The notes below the pieces were generated by a model. The model had not been told where the DNA came from. It saw only the letters and a program-made list of their open reading frames with translations, and made no database searches. Positions 7,450-15,852 of a stretch of DNA of 64,000 nucleotides are shown in pieces (the stretch's first letter is position 1; each line of letters opens with the position of its first letter). A program made the position numbers and the translations under genes. The DNA is taken from the NCBI GenBank assembly GCA_003426165.1, contig QUAH01000003.1, positions 169,525 to 233,524 on the forward strand, given 5' to 3'. This DNA is from Candidatus Saccharicenans subterraneus (lineage in GTDB: Bacteria; Acidobacteriota; Aminicenantia; Aminicenantales; Saccharicenantaceae).

Positions 7450-8807
7450 TACCTGCTCTCCTTCCCCTTGAAAGCAGCACCCGGTCTGTCTTTTATCATA
7501 ATTTCATGGTTTTTTTCAAGTTTTCTTCTCAAGAGGGGGAAGGCCCGGGCTCCAGTGCTAACATAGGAGTCTATCGCCCACTCTATGAGGTAAAGGGCGG
7601 CCGGCAGGTTCTCGCGGAAGATCGGTTCTATGTCGCTTTCCGAATTTAGGAAGCCTCCCTGGACCAGGTCCACCGGGGGAAGTTCTATGGTAAAGGCGGG
7701 TATTCGGAATAAGCCGTAGGCCCAGTCGGCAAAGTCGCCGTTGGTCAGGTAGAGAGAAGCCGCAGCCCGGCCGGTCTGGTAAACCCGGCCGTTTACCTGG
7801 GAAATCAAGCCGGCCATTTCTTGGGCCAGGCTCTGAAGCAGGGCTTCGTCCTCCGTGGGCTGGTCGAGGTAGCCCCAGGGATAGAGGATGAGCTGGGAAA
7901 AACTGTGGTAAGAAATGGCGGCCGATATCCGCTGGTTCTGGAAAAGTTTTCTGATGGCTTCGGTTTCTGGCTCGGAAAAAGGTCCCGTTCCTCGGAAAAC
8001 GGCCGAGGAGGGCTCAGGACTCGAACCGATATCATCGTGGGCCCATTCGTAGGAATAATTCCGGTTTAGGTCCACCCCGTAAGAACCATCCTGGTTCAGG
8101 CGTCGATTCTTTCTCCACAGCCGGTAGTTGAGGATTGAGTATTCCAGTCCGTCAGGGTTGACCAGGGGGACGATCCAGACCTCGGCCGAATTGACCAGGG
8201 CCCGGACCCGGTCCTCACGGCTGTAATTTTCCAGGAGGTAACGGCCTATGAGCAGCGGCACTTCGACCGAAATCCATTCCCGGGCATGATGGCCGCCCAG
8301 GAGAGCTATTCCCGGTTCATCTTCGTTCAGGCCGGGATTATCGCTGATCTTGAGAGCATATATGTTTCTATTTTCCAGGCTCTGGCCGGGTACATAGAGC
8401 CTGGCCAGGGTCGGGTAAGAAGCAGCCAGGGATTTAAGTTCAGCGGCCATTTCCCGGTATGAATGATAGGCTCCATTGAGTCCCCCCGCCCCTTCTGCCT
8501 GAAGACGCAGAGATTTTTCACCTCTCTGATGGAAGAGTCCTGTCTCAATAGTAAAGACATAACCCGACTCCTGGATGGAGCGGAGGTACTGTCTTTCTAC
8601 CAGGAAATAAACTTTCAGACCATCGGCCAGGAGCGGGTCAAGGGGAAAGTTTTGACTTAATGTTCTCAAGTCCTGGCGTGAGTCAAGGGCAATGACTTCC
8701 AGGCTTCCGGTTTCTTTTTCAGAAAGGCGGGCGGGCCAGAGGCCGTACAGCGTGGCGGACAGAAGAATCAAAATGATCATAACCGGGGTGATTTTGGTCT
8801 TTTTCAT
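7449..8807 (-). CDS. Secreted M14-family zinc carboxypeptidase
   Basis: This 452-residue exported metallocarboxypeptidase removes C-terminal residues from peptides outside the cytoplasm. An N-terminal signal or anchor helix covers about residues 7-24. The family zinc ligands and catalytic residues are present: H174 and E177 in GGHHAREW, the substrate-binding DLNRN at 246-250, the third zinc ligand H301 in ISYHSFSQ, and the general base E375 in FTIELPP. The pro-segment-like N-terminal region (about 30-110) resembles that of procarboxypeptidases. It overlaps the upstream outer-membrane gene by ATGA and the downstream coiled-coil gene by one base, forming a tight three-gene operon. Together with the other peptidases here it suggests growth on peptides. 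Confidence 0.93.
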   Translation of the reverse strand: MKKTKITPVMIILILLSATLYGLWPARLSEKETGSLEVIALDSRQDLRTLSQNFPLDPLLADGLKVYFLVERQYLRSIQESGYVFTIETGLFHQRGEKSLRLQAEGAGGLNGAYHSYREMAAELKSLAASYPTLARLYVPGQSLENRNIYALKISDNPGLNEDEPGIALLGGHHAREWISVEVPLLIGRYLLENYSREDRVRALVNSAEVWIVPLVNPDGLEYSILNYRLWRKNRRLNQDGSYGVDLNRNYSYEWAHDDIGSSPEPSSAVFRGTGPFSEPETEAIRKLFQNQRISAAISYHSFSQLILYPWGYLDQPTEDEALLQSLAQEMAGLISQVNGRVYQTGRAAASLYLTNGDFADWAYGLFRIPAFTIELPPVDLVQGGFLNSESDIEPIFRENLPAALYLIEWAIDSYVSTGARAFPLLRRKLEKNHEIMIKDRPGAAFKGKESR

Positions 8808-10066
8808 TTTATTTTCCCGGAATTTTTCTTCAGGTCGGGATAAAAGTCCAGGGTTATGGCTAATTTATGCCTCTTCAGGGCATGGCCCGAACCGCTTTCC
8901 AGTCCCAGGGCGGCGGAGAAGCTTAAACCAAGTAGTTCATTTTTCAGGCCCGAGCCAAAAGTCAGGAAATAATAGGTCGACCTGACCTCCAGGTCGGGCT
9001 GGGGATCGACCGCCAGCCCCAGATAATAGGGCGAGGCCCAGGTCCGTCCCAGGAACCTGAACCTGGTCCGGTATTCCAGTCCGGCCCCGATTCTGACTGT
9101 ATCGCGGAAGTTTCGGAACTGGTCTTCCCCGAAGTAAGAGAAGCGGTAACGCTTCCAGCCAAAGTAGAGGATATCCAGGTAAGCATCCAGGTGTTGATTG
9201 ATGACCAGCTTTCCCCCGAGTCCTAAGACCAGGGGTCTTTTTATCCGGTCAGAGGCCTGACTCCCGGTTTCAATTTCGGTCAGCGGGGTAAGGTAGGTGA
9301 GGCTGCTCTCTCCTTTAACTTTCCGGATGTAGGGTGGACTCAGGCTAAATCCCAGGGACAGGCGGTCGCTGATTTCATAGCTGAGCCCGGCCACCGCTCT
9401 GAAACCTGTAATCTTCTGGTATCGGTAATCGAGCAACTGAATCTCTTCCTGGGTCCAGAATTCATCCAGGCTTCTTTCGAGGTACCCCCGCTCATAGATT
9501 AAGCTGGCTCCGAGGCTGAGCTTCCGGGTTAACCTGCCGGCCAGGCTGATGGCATATCCGGACAGGTGTCCCACCTGCCAGATCTGCATCTGGTTATAGA
9601 CCACCTGGTTATAAACATAACGGTATTCGAGTCCGGGTCTTCCGTAGTTCTCGGTCAGGGCCAGGCCCAGTCCGATTGTCCAGCGGCCTGCCCGCCAGGA
9701 AAGGCCGAGGTGGTCCAGCTGCCAGGTTCTGGCGGTCAGGTTGCCCCGGGTGGAAATCACTCCGGTATTGACCAGCCAGTAGCTGAAAAGCTGGGTCTGG
9801 TTGAAGCTGGAGCTAAGACTGAAGGTAAGGGGTGGCAGCTTGGTCAGAAGAGCCGGGTTGCTGTAGATGACCTCGCTGAGGGTGGCCCTGGCCAGCCGGC
9901 AGAAACCCGAGCCCAGGCCAGCCGCGGTATCCGGGCCGAGGATATTCCAGCTGCCAAGAGGCGCTTCTTCCGTGTACTGGCCAGGACCGGTCTGGGCCAT
10001 GAGGGTTGGAATAAAAACAGAGTGGATGATGGTTATAACAAGGAATATAAGAATCCATTTTCTCAT
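8804..10066 (-). CDS. Outer-membrane beta-barrel protein, OmpP1/FadL-like
   Basis: This 420-residue protein has a signal peptide ending near residue 25 (PTLMAQ) and then alternating amphipathic strands through to the end, as expected of an outer-membrane barrel. The early segment ATLSEVIYSNPALLTKL carries the NPA-type motif typical of the OmpP1/FadL/TodX transporter family, where the N-terminal plug sits inside the barrel. Aromatic girdle residues recur in the strands (for example YFGWKRYRFSYFGE). FadL relatives move hydrophobic molecules, but the cargo here is unknown. It is the first gene of an operon with a secreted carboxypeptidase and a coiled-coil protein. A promoter lies about 25 bases upstream of the start codon. 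Confidence 0.78.
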   Translation of the reverse strand: MRKWILIFLVITIIHSVFIPTLMAQTGPGQYTEEAPLGSWNILGPDTAAGLGSGFCRLARATLSEVIYSNPALLTKLPPLTFSLSSSFNQTQLFSYWLVNTGVISTRGNLTARTWQLDHLGLSWRAGRWTIGLGLALTENYGRPGLEYRYVYNQVVYNQMQIWQVGHLSGYAISLAGRLTRKLSLGASLIYERGYLERSLDEFWTQEEIQLLDYRYQKITGFRAVAGLSYEISDRLSLGFSLSPPYIRKVKGESSLTYLTPLTEIETGSQASDRIKRPLVLGLGGKLVINQHLDAYLDILYFGWKRYRFSYFGEDQFRNFRDTVRIGAGLEYRTRFRFLGRTWASPYYLGLAVDPQPDLEVRSTYYFLTFGSGLKNELLGLSFSAALGLESGSGHALKRHKLAITLDFYPDLKKNSGKIK

Positions 10067-10089
10067 GTGGCTTTACCCGGAGCAGTCCC

Positions 10090-10118
10090 ATTGTACCACC
10101 CCCGTCTTTATTTTTGAA
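10090..10118 (-). promoter_or_regulatory. Promoter of the OMP/carboxypeptidase operon
   Basis: TTCAAA (10118-10113) and TACAAT (10095-10090) are 17 bases apart on the minus strand. The site overlaps the divergent fabH promoter, so RNA polymerase probably cannot occupy both at once. Confidence 0.5.
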
Positions 10119-10135
10119 AGCGGAATGGGTATGAT
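10107..10135 (+). promoter_or_regulatory. Promoter of fabH
   Basis: TTTATT (10107-10112) and TATGAT (10130-10135) are 17 bases apart. The leader of about 17 bases contains the AGGAGTG ribosome-binding site. Confidence 0.45.
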
Positions 10136-10158
10136 AGAAAATCATCAGGAGTGCGCTC

Positions 10159-11151
10159 ATGGTTAAGAAGGACGGAAAGATTAAAATCAGAAGTATGGGG
10201 ATTTACCTCCCCGAAAAGGTTTTGACCAATCTTGACCTGGAAAAAATGGTGGAGACTTCAGACGAATGGATTACCACCAGGACCGGGATCAAGGAAAGAA
10301 GGATAGCGGCCGAGGAACAGGTGACCTCTGACCTGGGCGTGGCGGCGGCCAGGCAGGCCCTGGACCGGGCCGGCCTGAAGCCTGAAGATCTTGACCTGAT
10401 CCTGGTGGCCACCAACAGCCCGGACACCCTGTTTCCCTCCACCGCCTGCTGGATCCAGAAAAAGCTGAGCACCAGGGAAATGCCAGCCTTCGACCTCCAG
10501 GCCGGTTGCACCGGTGTGCTCTATGGTCTGATTGTGGCCGAAGGATTGATCCTGAGCGGGGTCTGCCGCCGGGTCTTATTAATCGGTGTGGATATCCTCT
10601 CCAAAATAACCAACTGGGAAGACCGGACCACCTGTGTTCTTTTCGGGGACGGGGCCGGGGCTTTCATCCTGGAAGAGAGCGACGATGACTCAGGCCTGTT
10701 GTCCCATTTCTGGGGCGCCGACGGCTCCCTGGGTGAGCTGCTGATGCTCCCCGGAGGCGGAACCCTGCATCCGGCCAGCGAACAGACGGTTAAAGAAAAA
10801 ATGCATTATATCCACATGAAGGGGAACGATGTTTTCAAGCATGCCGTCAAGCGCATGGGAGAGTCCATATTGGAAGCGCTGAAGTCGGCCGGGCTGGACA
10901 AGCACCAGGTGGATTTCCTGATACCGCACCAGGCCAACCTCCGGATCATAGATGCCATCGGGGAAAGGCTCGACCTGGACCCGGAAAAGGTGGTGGTCAA
11001 CGTCGACCGCTACGGCAACATGTCGGTGGCCACCATTCCGGTGGCTCTGTACGAGCTGCAGGAAGAGGGTAAGCTTCAGCCCGGGAAGATCGTGGCCATG
11101 GTGGCCTTTGGCGCCGGCTTTACCTGGGCTTCGGCCATCTACCGCTGGTAG
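10159..11151 (+). CDS. fabH: Beta-ketoacyl-ACP synthase III (FabH)
   Basis: FabH condenses acetyl-CoA (or a branched acyl-CoA) with malonyl-ACP to begin fatty acid synthesis in the cytoplasm. The 330-residue protein has the complete Cys-His-Asn triad: C117 in LQAGCTGVLYG, H257 in IPHQANLRII, N287 in RYGNMSVATIP. The N-terminal TSDEWITTRTGIKERRI and C-terminal VAFGAGFTWAS are also typical. Its length equals the family norm. A clear AGGAG ribosome-binding site supports the start. It stands alone rather than in a fab cluster, and is transcribed divergently from the OMP operon with overlapping promoters. Confidence 0.96.
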   Translation: MVKKDGKIKIRSMGIYLPEKVLTNLDLEKMVETSDEWITTRTGIKERRIAAEEQVTSDLGVAAARQALDRAGLKPEDLDLILVATNSPDTLFPSTACWIQKKLSTREMPAFDLQAGCTGVLYGLIVAEGLILSGVCRRVLLIGVDILSKITNWEDRTTCVLFGDGAGAFILEESDDDSGLLSHFWGADGSLGELLMLPGGGTLHPASEQTVKEKMHYIHMKGNDVFKHAVKRMGESILEALKSAGLDKHQVDFLIPHQANLRIIDAIGERLDLDPEKVVVNVDRYGNMSVATIPVALYELQEEGKLQPGKIVAMVAFGAGFTWASAIYRW

Positions 11152-11219
11152 TTTCCTTTCCGGACGTTCCGGCCATCACCGGAAAACGCTGCCGGTTCTG
11201 CTCTGGATATTTTTTATTA

Positions 11220-11741
11220 TTATTCTTTTTCCAGTTCTTCAAAGATCCGGACCAGGTCCTTCTTGGCCAGCTGGCCTACGTGCTTGTACCTGAGGCGCCC
11301 GTTCCGGTCGATGAAGATAGAAGTTGGTATGTACTGGCCGGGCCTGAAAGCCGAGACGATATCCTGACCGACCAGGGCTACCGGGTAATTCATCTTGGCC
11401 TTGGTCACAAAGGACTTAAGCTCCGCTTCCGGCATGTCGTCAACCGAAAAGCCCAGGATTTCCAGGCCCCGGTCCTTGAGCTCCGTGTAGGCCTCTATAA
11501 ACTCGGGAATCTCGGCCCGGCAGGGGGGACACCAGGTGGCCCAGAAGTTAACCAGGATTACCTTCCCCTTGAGCGAGGCCAGGCTCAGTTGCTGGCCATC
11601 CAGGGTGGTGACTGAAAAATCCGGGGCCGGTTCGGCCTTGGCGGCCGCTTCCACGGCTGTGCTGCCACCTTGCTCTTTGAAACAGGCCAGGCCGGTCAGC
11701 AGGAGCGCTGCCAGAATGGTCAGGAGAAAAAATTTCTTCAT
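11220..11741 (-). CDS. TlpA/ResA-type thiol-disulfide lipoprotein
   Basis: This thioredoxin-like protein is exported and lipid-anchored. I chose the ATG at 11741 (173 residues) because it begins a classical lipoprotein signal ending in LLTGLAC, with lipidated C20, and follows an AAGGAAAG ribosome-binding site; a longer ORF upstream lacks support. The thioredoxin fold covers about residues 38-173, with the redox motif W70-C71-P-P-C74 in NFWATWCPPCRAE and the cis-proline at P139 (YIPTSIF). TlpA/ResA proteins keep periplasmic thiols reduced, often for cytochrome or metal-site assembly. It sits 28 bases after porB on the same strand and may be the last gene of that operon, though a functional link is not evident. 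Confidence 0.92.
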   Translation of the reverse strand: MKKFFLLTILAALLLTGLACFKEQGGSTAVEAAAKAEPAPDFSVTTLDGQQLSLASLKGKVILVNFWATWCPPCRAEIPEFIEAYTELKDRGLEILGFSVDDMPEAELKSFVTKAKMNYPVALVGQDIVSAFRPGQYIPTSIFIDRNGRLRYKHVGQLAKKDLVRIFEELEKE

Positions 11742-11769
11742 ATTACTTTCCTTTCTTAAATCGGCCGGG

Positions 11770-12666
11770 TCACAGGCCGCAGTTCTTGAGTATCCTGGCC
11801 CAGCGGGCGTCAACTTCCTGCTGGATAAGGGCGATCTCTTCTTCTTTGAGGTGGCGGAAGCGGCCCTGCAGCTTCAGGTACTCAGCTATCGGTTTTCTTT
11901 CTTTAACTTTAAGGTTCAGGGTCCATTTTTCCCCGTCTTCTATTTCGTAGAGCGGGAAGTAGCCTGTTTGGACTGCCAGCCTGGCCAGCTTTACCGTGTC
12001 CTCCGGACGGCTTTTCCAGCCGGCCGGGCAGGGAGCAAAGACATGGATGAACCGTGTGCCCTTGATCTCCCTGGCTTTCTTGAATTTTTTAACCATGTCT
12101 TCAGGATAGGCCACGCTGGCCGTGGCGATGTAAGGAATCCCGTGGGCAGCCATGATACCGATGATGTCCTTTTTCCGCTCTTTCTTATAGTGCTTGACGG
12201 GGGTGGTGGTGGTCCAGGCTCCAATCGGGGTGGCGGAACTTCGCTGGATACCCGTATTCATATAGGCCTCATTGTCATAGCAGGTGTAGATGATATCATC
12301 ATTTCTCTCGGCCGCCCCGGACAGGGCCTGGAGCCCGATGTCAAAGGTTCCGCCGTCGCCGGCCCAGGCCAGGACGGTGGTCTCGGTGTCGCCCACCATG
12401 TCCAGCCCGGCCCTGACTCCGGAAGCCGAAGAGGCTGCGGTTTCAAAGGCGCAGTGATAGATCGGTATGTCCAGCGAAGAATGGGGGAAGGGGCCATCGA
12501 TCACCGCCCAGCAACAGGCCGGGATGCAGACTATGGTTCTCTGCCCGAGGCCTTTCAGGGCCAAACGCATGGCCAGGGAGGCTCCGCAGCCCTGGCAGGC
12601 CAGGTGGCCCGGACTCATGTATTCTTCCCGGGGTATGGTTAGGGTCATTTTTCTCTCTTTGCTCAT
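11770..12666 (-). CDS. porB: 2-oxoacid:ferredoxin oxidoreductase beta subunit (PorB)
   Basis: PorB holds thiamine diphosphate and the catalytic [4Fe-4S] cluster of pyruvate (or related 2-oxoacid):ferredoxin oxidoreductase, which turns pyruvate and CoA into acetyl-CoA, CO2 and reduced ferredoxin. The 298-residue product shows the cluster cysteines in ACQGCGAS, the TPP/Mg motif starting at GDGGTFDIG, and YDNEAYMNTGIQRS, a PorB hallmark. Further cysteines occur in PACCWAV and APCPAGW. It overlaps porA by ATGA. The gene order gamma-delta-alpha-beta matches the four-subunit enzyme of Thermotoga and archaea. Pyruvate is the likeliest substrate, but 2-oxoisovalerate-type enzymes share this layout. 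Confidence 0.95.
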   Translation of the reverse strand: MSKERKMTLTIPREEYMSPGHLACQGCGASLAMRLALKGLGQRTIVCIPACCWAVIDGPFPHSSLDIPIYHCAFETAASSASGVRAGLDMVGDTETTVLAWAGDGGTFDIGLQALSGAAERNDDIIYTCYDNEAYMNTGIQRSSATPIGAWTTTTPVKHYKKERKKDIIGIMAAHGIPYIATASVAYPEDMVKKFKKAREIKGTRFIHVFAPCPAGWKSRPEDTVKLARLAVQTGYFPLYEIEDGEKWTLNLKVKERKPIAEYLKLQGRFRHLKEEEIALIQQEVDARWARILKNCGL

Positions 12667-13817
12667 TTTTTCACTCCTATCCAGACAATTTCTTCCTCGG
12701 CCTTATTTTTGCTAAGCGTGTAATCGGCAATTTCCTGGAAAGAGTCCCTGGTGATGTCGCGACCACCGAGCCCGGCGATGAAACCGAAGACGAGCGGGGC
12801 AGAAGGCTGGCCGTACAGAGCTGATTTCACTTCCTGGTAAAAGATTCCATGATGGCCGTAGGAGATATTGCGGTCCAGGACGGCCACTTTGGGCACCCTG
12901 GACAGGATGGCCCTGACCTTTTCAAAGGGGAAGGGCCGGAAGAGCTTTATCCTCAGATTTCCAGCCTTGATTCCCTTTTGCCTGAGTTCGTCCACGGCCA
13001 CCCTGGCCGTGTAACCGGCAGTACCCGAGGTGACAAAGACCAGCTCGGCGTCGGCGCAGAGGTATTCTTCCACCTGGCCCAGGTAGCGGCCAAACAGTTT
13101 TTCATATTCTTTTCCGGTTTCTTCCACCAGGGCCGGGACCTTCTCCATGTCTTTCTGCAGCTTGTAACGGAGCTCCATGTAGTGGTCCGGTGAGGTCAGG
13201 CCGCCGAAGGCATGGGGATCATCCGGGGTCAGGCGCCAGGGGGGATTGAAGGGCGGCAGGAACTGGTCAACCCTGGCCTGCTCGGGAATCTCCACCACCT
13301 CGTAGGTATGGGAGAGGGCAAAGGCGTCCAGAATGATCATGCTGGGGATCATCAATTTTTCCGAAACCTTGAAGGCCTGGATTACCGTGTCCAGAACTTC
13401 CTGGTTGGAGGAGCAGTAAAACTGTATCCAGCCGGTATCCCGCTCCGACAGGCTGTCGTTCTGGTCGGTCCAGATGCTCCAGCCGGGGGCCATGGCCCGG
13501 TTGATGTTGCCCATGACCACCGGCATCCGTCCCCCGGCTGCCCAGTGCAGCATCTCGTGCATCAGGGCCAGCCCCTGGGCCGAGGTGGCGGTAAAAGTCC
13601 TGGCCCCGGCCAGGGAAGCTCCCAGGCAGGCGGCCATGGCCGAATGCTCGGATTCGACCTTGATGAACTTGGCGTTGAGGGTGCCGTCGGCGCACATTTC
13701 CGACAGCAGCTCCACCACCTGGGTCTGGGGGGTGATGGGGTAGGCGGCGATGACCTGAGCCCTGGACAGCATGGCTCCGTAGGACAGGGCGTGGTTTCCC
13801 ATTATTACTTTTTTCAT
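12663..13817 (-). CDS. porA: 2-oxoacid:ferredoxin oxidoreductase alpha subunit (PorA)
   Basis: PorA supplies the pyrimidine-binding part of the TPP site and the transketolase C-terminal-like domain of the POR complex. I start it at the ATG at 13817 (384 residues), which follows a GAGGAGGAA ribosome-binding site and overlaps the porD stop by ATGA; the longer open frame adds 17 residues inside porD. Recognisable features are AAYPITPQTQ near the N-terminus (substrate and TPP contact), KVESEHSAMAACLGASLAG, and the ATSAQGLALMHEML segment. The C-terminal domain contains IRLFRPFP-like LFRPFPFEKV and the conserved VLDRNISYGHHG. Confidence 0.95.
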   Translation of the reverse strand: MKKVIMGNHALSYGAMLSRAQVIAAYPITPQTQVVELLSEMCADGTLNAKFIKVESEHSAMAACLGASLAGARTFTATSAQGLALMHEMLHWAAGGRMPVVMGNINRAMAPGWSIWTDQNDSLSERDTGWIQFYCSSNQEVLDTVIQAFKVSEKLMIPSMIILDAFALSHTYEVVEIPEQARVDQFLPPFNPPWRLTPDDPHAFGGLTSPDHYMELRYKLQKDMEKVPALVEETGKEYEKLFGRYLGQVEEYLCADAELVFVTSGTAGYTARVAVDELRQKGIKAGNLRIKLFRPFPFEKVRAILSRVPKVAVLDRNISYGHHGIFYQEVKSALYGQPSAPLVFGFIAGLGGRDITRDSFQEIADYTLSKNKAEEEIVWIGVKK

Positions 13818-14113
13818 TTTTCCTCCTCGACCATGGCGATGCATTTTTGCGGGCATTCTTCGGCGCACAGACCGCAGCCCTTGCAGTAGACATAATTGAT
13901 CTGCGGCCAGTCATCGACGATGTCGATGGAAGCATCGGGGCAGAATTTCCAGCAGATGCCGCACTTGATGCACCTGGAAAGGTCTATGACCGGCTTGATG
14001 TTGCGCCAGGCCCCGGTCTTGTTGTAGAGCATTGAACCCAGGGACATGGGCACGGCCGGCATTTCTTTTTCCGATTCGAAAATGATTTTCTTGGCTTCTT
14101 TCTTTTTGCTCAT
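13814..14113 (-). CDS. porD: 2-oxoacid:ferredoxin oxidoreductase delta subunit (PorD)
   Basis: This 99-residue 2[4Fe-4S] ferredoxin-like subunit passes electrons from PorB to external ferredoxin. Cluster motifs are C-IKC-GIC-WKFCP (near residues 48-59) and C-KGC-GLC-AEECP (near 77-88). The basic N-terminal extension with SLGSMLYNKTGAWRNIKPV is typical of PorD proteins and anchors them on the complex. It lies 10 bases after porG and overlaps porA by ATGA. Confidence 0.95.
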   Translation of the reverse strand: MSKKKEAKKIIFESEKEMPAVPMSLGSMLYNKTGAWRNIKPVIDLSRCIKCGICWKFCPDASIDIVDDWPQINYVYCKGCGLCAEECPQKCIAMVEEEK

Positions 14114-14123
14114 AGCTCCTCCT

Positions 14124-14666
14124 TCAGGCCCGTTCGTAGGCCTCGATGGCTGCCTTGACGTTGTCTTCCGGCTTGATCGGGATGCCTTCCCTGATGGCTT
14201 CCACCAGCGACTCCAGCTTGGTCAGGTTCAGGATCTTGACCACGGCTCCGGTGATGGCCGTGTTGACGATGGGTGCGGCCAGGGTACCCAGCCGGTGCTT
14301 GACTGCTATTTCGGTGGCATCAATGGTAAAGACCTTGAATTTCGGGGGAAACTTGAAGTGTTCCGGTGGGTTGTTGCTGTTGATGATGATGTAACCTCCG
14401 TCTTTAAGTCCTTCGGTTACATCGATGGCCTCGACCAGCGTCGGGTCAACCACCACCACGTGGTCCGGGTTGTAAATCTTGCTCTTGTCATAGATGGGTT
14501 TGTTGTCGATCCGGATGAAAGCAAAGACCGGCGCGCCGCGCCGCTCCACCCCGAACTCCGGATAGGCCTGGACATAGTTGCCCTCTTTGGCCAGGGCGTC
14601 AGCCAGTATCTTGGAGGCTACCACCGTTCCCTGGCCGCCTCGTCCATGGAAGCGAATCTCAATCAT
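14124..14666 (-). CDS. porG: 2-oxoacid:ferredoxin oxidoreductase gamma subunit (PorG)
   Basis: PorG is the CoA-binding gamma domain of the POR complex. The 180-residue protein starts with the signature IRFHGRGGQGTVVASKILA and continues with YPEFGVERRGAPVFAFIRI, both diagnostic. The typical C-terminal segment PIVNTAITGAVVKI is also present. It is the first gene of porGDAB and has an AAAGGAGAGG ribosome-binding site. A strong promoter lies about 220 bases upstream, leaving an unusually long leader. Confidence 0.96.
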   Translation of the reverse strand: MIEIRFHGRGGQGTVVASKILADALAKEGNYVQAYPEFGVERRGAPVFAFIRIDNKPIYDKSKIYNPDHVVVVDPTLVEAIDVTEGLKDGGYIIINSNNPPEHFKFPPKFKVFTIDATEIAVKHRLGTLAAPIVNTAITGAVVKILNLTKLESLVEAIREGIPIKPEDNVKAAIEAYERA

Positions 14667-14880
14667 CTGCCTCTCCTTTTCCGTGAGATATTCTCTGACT
14701 TGAATCTAAGGTAAATGCCCCGCTGAAATCAGGGCAGGTGGCTGTCGGCACCAGGTTTGGCCCCCAAAATATTGGCCGGGCAGGCAGGGTCAAACTGGCA
14801 GAAAAGGGAAAAAAATTCCGACCATCCGCGGCGACTATGTTTGAGTCCATCTGGTTAAATTAAATAGATTAAAAAGATTA
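14667..14880 (-). other. Long 5' leader of porGDAB (gap of 313 bases without a gene)
   Basis: The stretch between porG and the upstream TIM-barrel gene holds no supportable ORF. If transcription begins near 14880 the leader is about 214 bases. It is A/T-rich at its start, contains a C/G-rich middle and an imperfect hairpin (CTGA/TCAG core near 14723-14732). It matches no riboswitch class that I recognise. Confidence 0.4.
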
Positions 14881-14886
14881 GGATTC

Positions 14887-14915
14887 AGTTTATGCTTAAC
14901 CCTATTGCATGTCAA
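14887..14915 (-). promoter_or_regulatory. Strong sigma-70 promoter of porGDAB
   Basis: A perfect TTGACA (14915-14910) is followed after 17 bases by TAAACT (14892-14887) on the minus strand. It has the same architecture as the thiC promoter further upstream. Confidence 0.75.
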
Positions 14916-14979
14916 GAATAACCTGCGGGAAAAGCAGAGCCGGTCAGGTTCAGAGCGGAGACAAAAGGAGGGTCCAGGT

Positions 14980-15852
14980 TTAAGTCTGATGCCCGGAATC
15001 TATCCTCTTTTCTTTAAGGTTATGGTAGAGGTTTTTGAGCATCAGGGCATCGGTTTCAAGGGAAGGACTTTCACAGATTATTGTCCCGCCCACTCCGGCG
15101 TCATCCAGGGCCTGCAGCCATTCATCGAAGCGGAATTCCGACTCCTGGAGGTTCAGGTGCTTGAGTTCGCCGGTCTGGTTATATTGAACACCTGAAATGT
15201 GTATGTGGGCAGTTTTCAAGGCCGAGCGGCCGAGCTTCTTTTCCACCTTTTTAATGACCTGGAGGAAATCGCGGTAAGAGTTGACCCGGCCTTCCCGGGC
15301 AAAGATGTGGGCGAAATCCAGGCAGGGGAGAAGGCCGTCAAGCTCCCGGCAGAGCGACAGCACCTCGTCCAGGCTGCCAAATTGTTTTCTTTTGCCCATG
15401 GTTTCCAGCCTCAGCCGGGCCGGAATTCTCTCCGACCTGGCGATTGACAGGACTTCCTTAAGCGAGTTCTTGATATTCTGATAGGTTTCTTCTGGGCTCT
15501 TCAGGCCGTAATAGCCGGCGTGGAAGATCAGGTCGTCGGCCCCGGCGGCCGCGGCCAGCCGCAGGGAATTCAGCAGCAGGTCCTGGCTCTGCATTCTCTT
15601 GCCCCGGTCCTCGGCATTCAGGTTGATGAAATAAGGAGCATGGGCACTGAGTTTGACCCGATGATGGCGGGCGGCCAGCCTTATCCGGGAGGCAGTTTCC
15701 GGGCCCATCTTGAGGCCCTGGACGAATTCCAGCTCCAGGGCTTCCAGCCCCATCTGTTGAACCAGCTCCACCGCTTTAAGGGAAGAATCATCGGGGCAGG
15801 AATGGGGAATGCCGGCCACGCCGAAAAGCAGGCCTTCAGGAACAGGAGTCAT
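14980..15852 (-). CDS. Endonuclease IV-like TIM-barrel protein (AP endonuclease 2 family)
   Basis: The 290-residue product is a xylose-isomerase-like TIM barrel close to deoxyribonuclease IV. Metal-ligand positions of Nfo can be followed: H in KLSAHAPYFINL, H in DLIFHAGYYG, E in RLRLETMGKRKQFG, D and H in LPCLDFAHIFAREG, H in AHIHISGVQ, H in ELKHLNLQ and E in TIICESP. The D-x-H pair of Nfo is replaced by the LKHL segment, as in archaeal relatives. It may cut DNA at abasic sites, but other enzymes share the fold. I prefer the ATG at 15852 behind GGAGAGG over a GTG at 15864. The gene overlaps the end of thiC by 17 bases and is co-transcribed with it. Confidence 0.8.
   Translation of the reverse strand: MTPVPEGLLFGVAGIPHSCPDDSSLKAVELVQQMGLEALELEFVQGLKMGPETASRIRLAARHHRVKLSAHAPYFINLNAEDRGKRMQSQDLLLNSLRLAAAAGADDLIFHAGYYGLKSPEETYQNIKNSLKEVLSIARSERIPARLRLETMGKRKQFGSLDEVLSLCRELDGLLPCLDFAHIFAREGRVNSYRDFLQVIKKVEKKLGRSALKTAHIHISGVQYNQTGELKHLNLQESEFRFDEWLQALDDAGVGGTIICESPSLETDALMLKNLYHNLKEKRIDSGHQT

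Noticed and set aside
11536-12642. Long plus-strand ORF opposite porB and the tlpA-like gene (368 codons)
   Set aside because: It is antisense to two strongly conserved genes, has no recognisable product and owes its length to the base composition of the coding strand.
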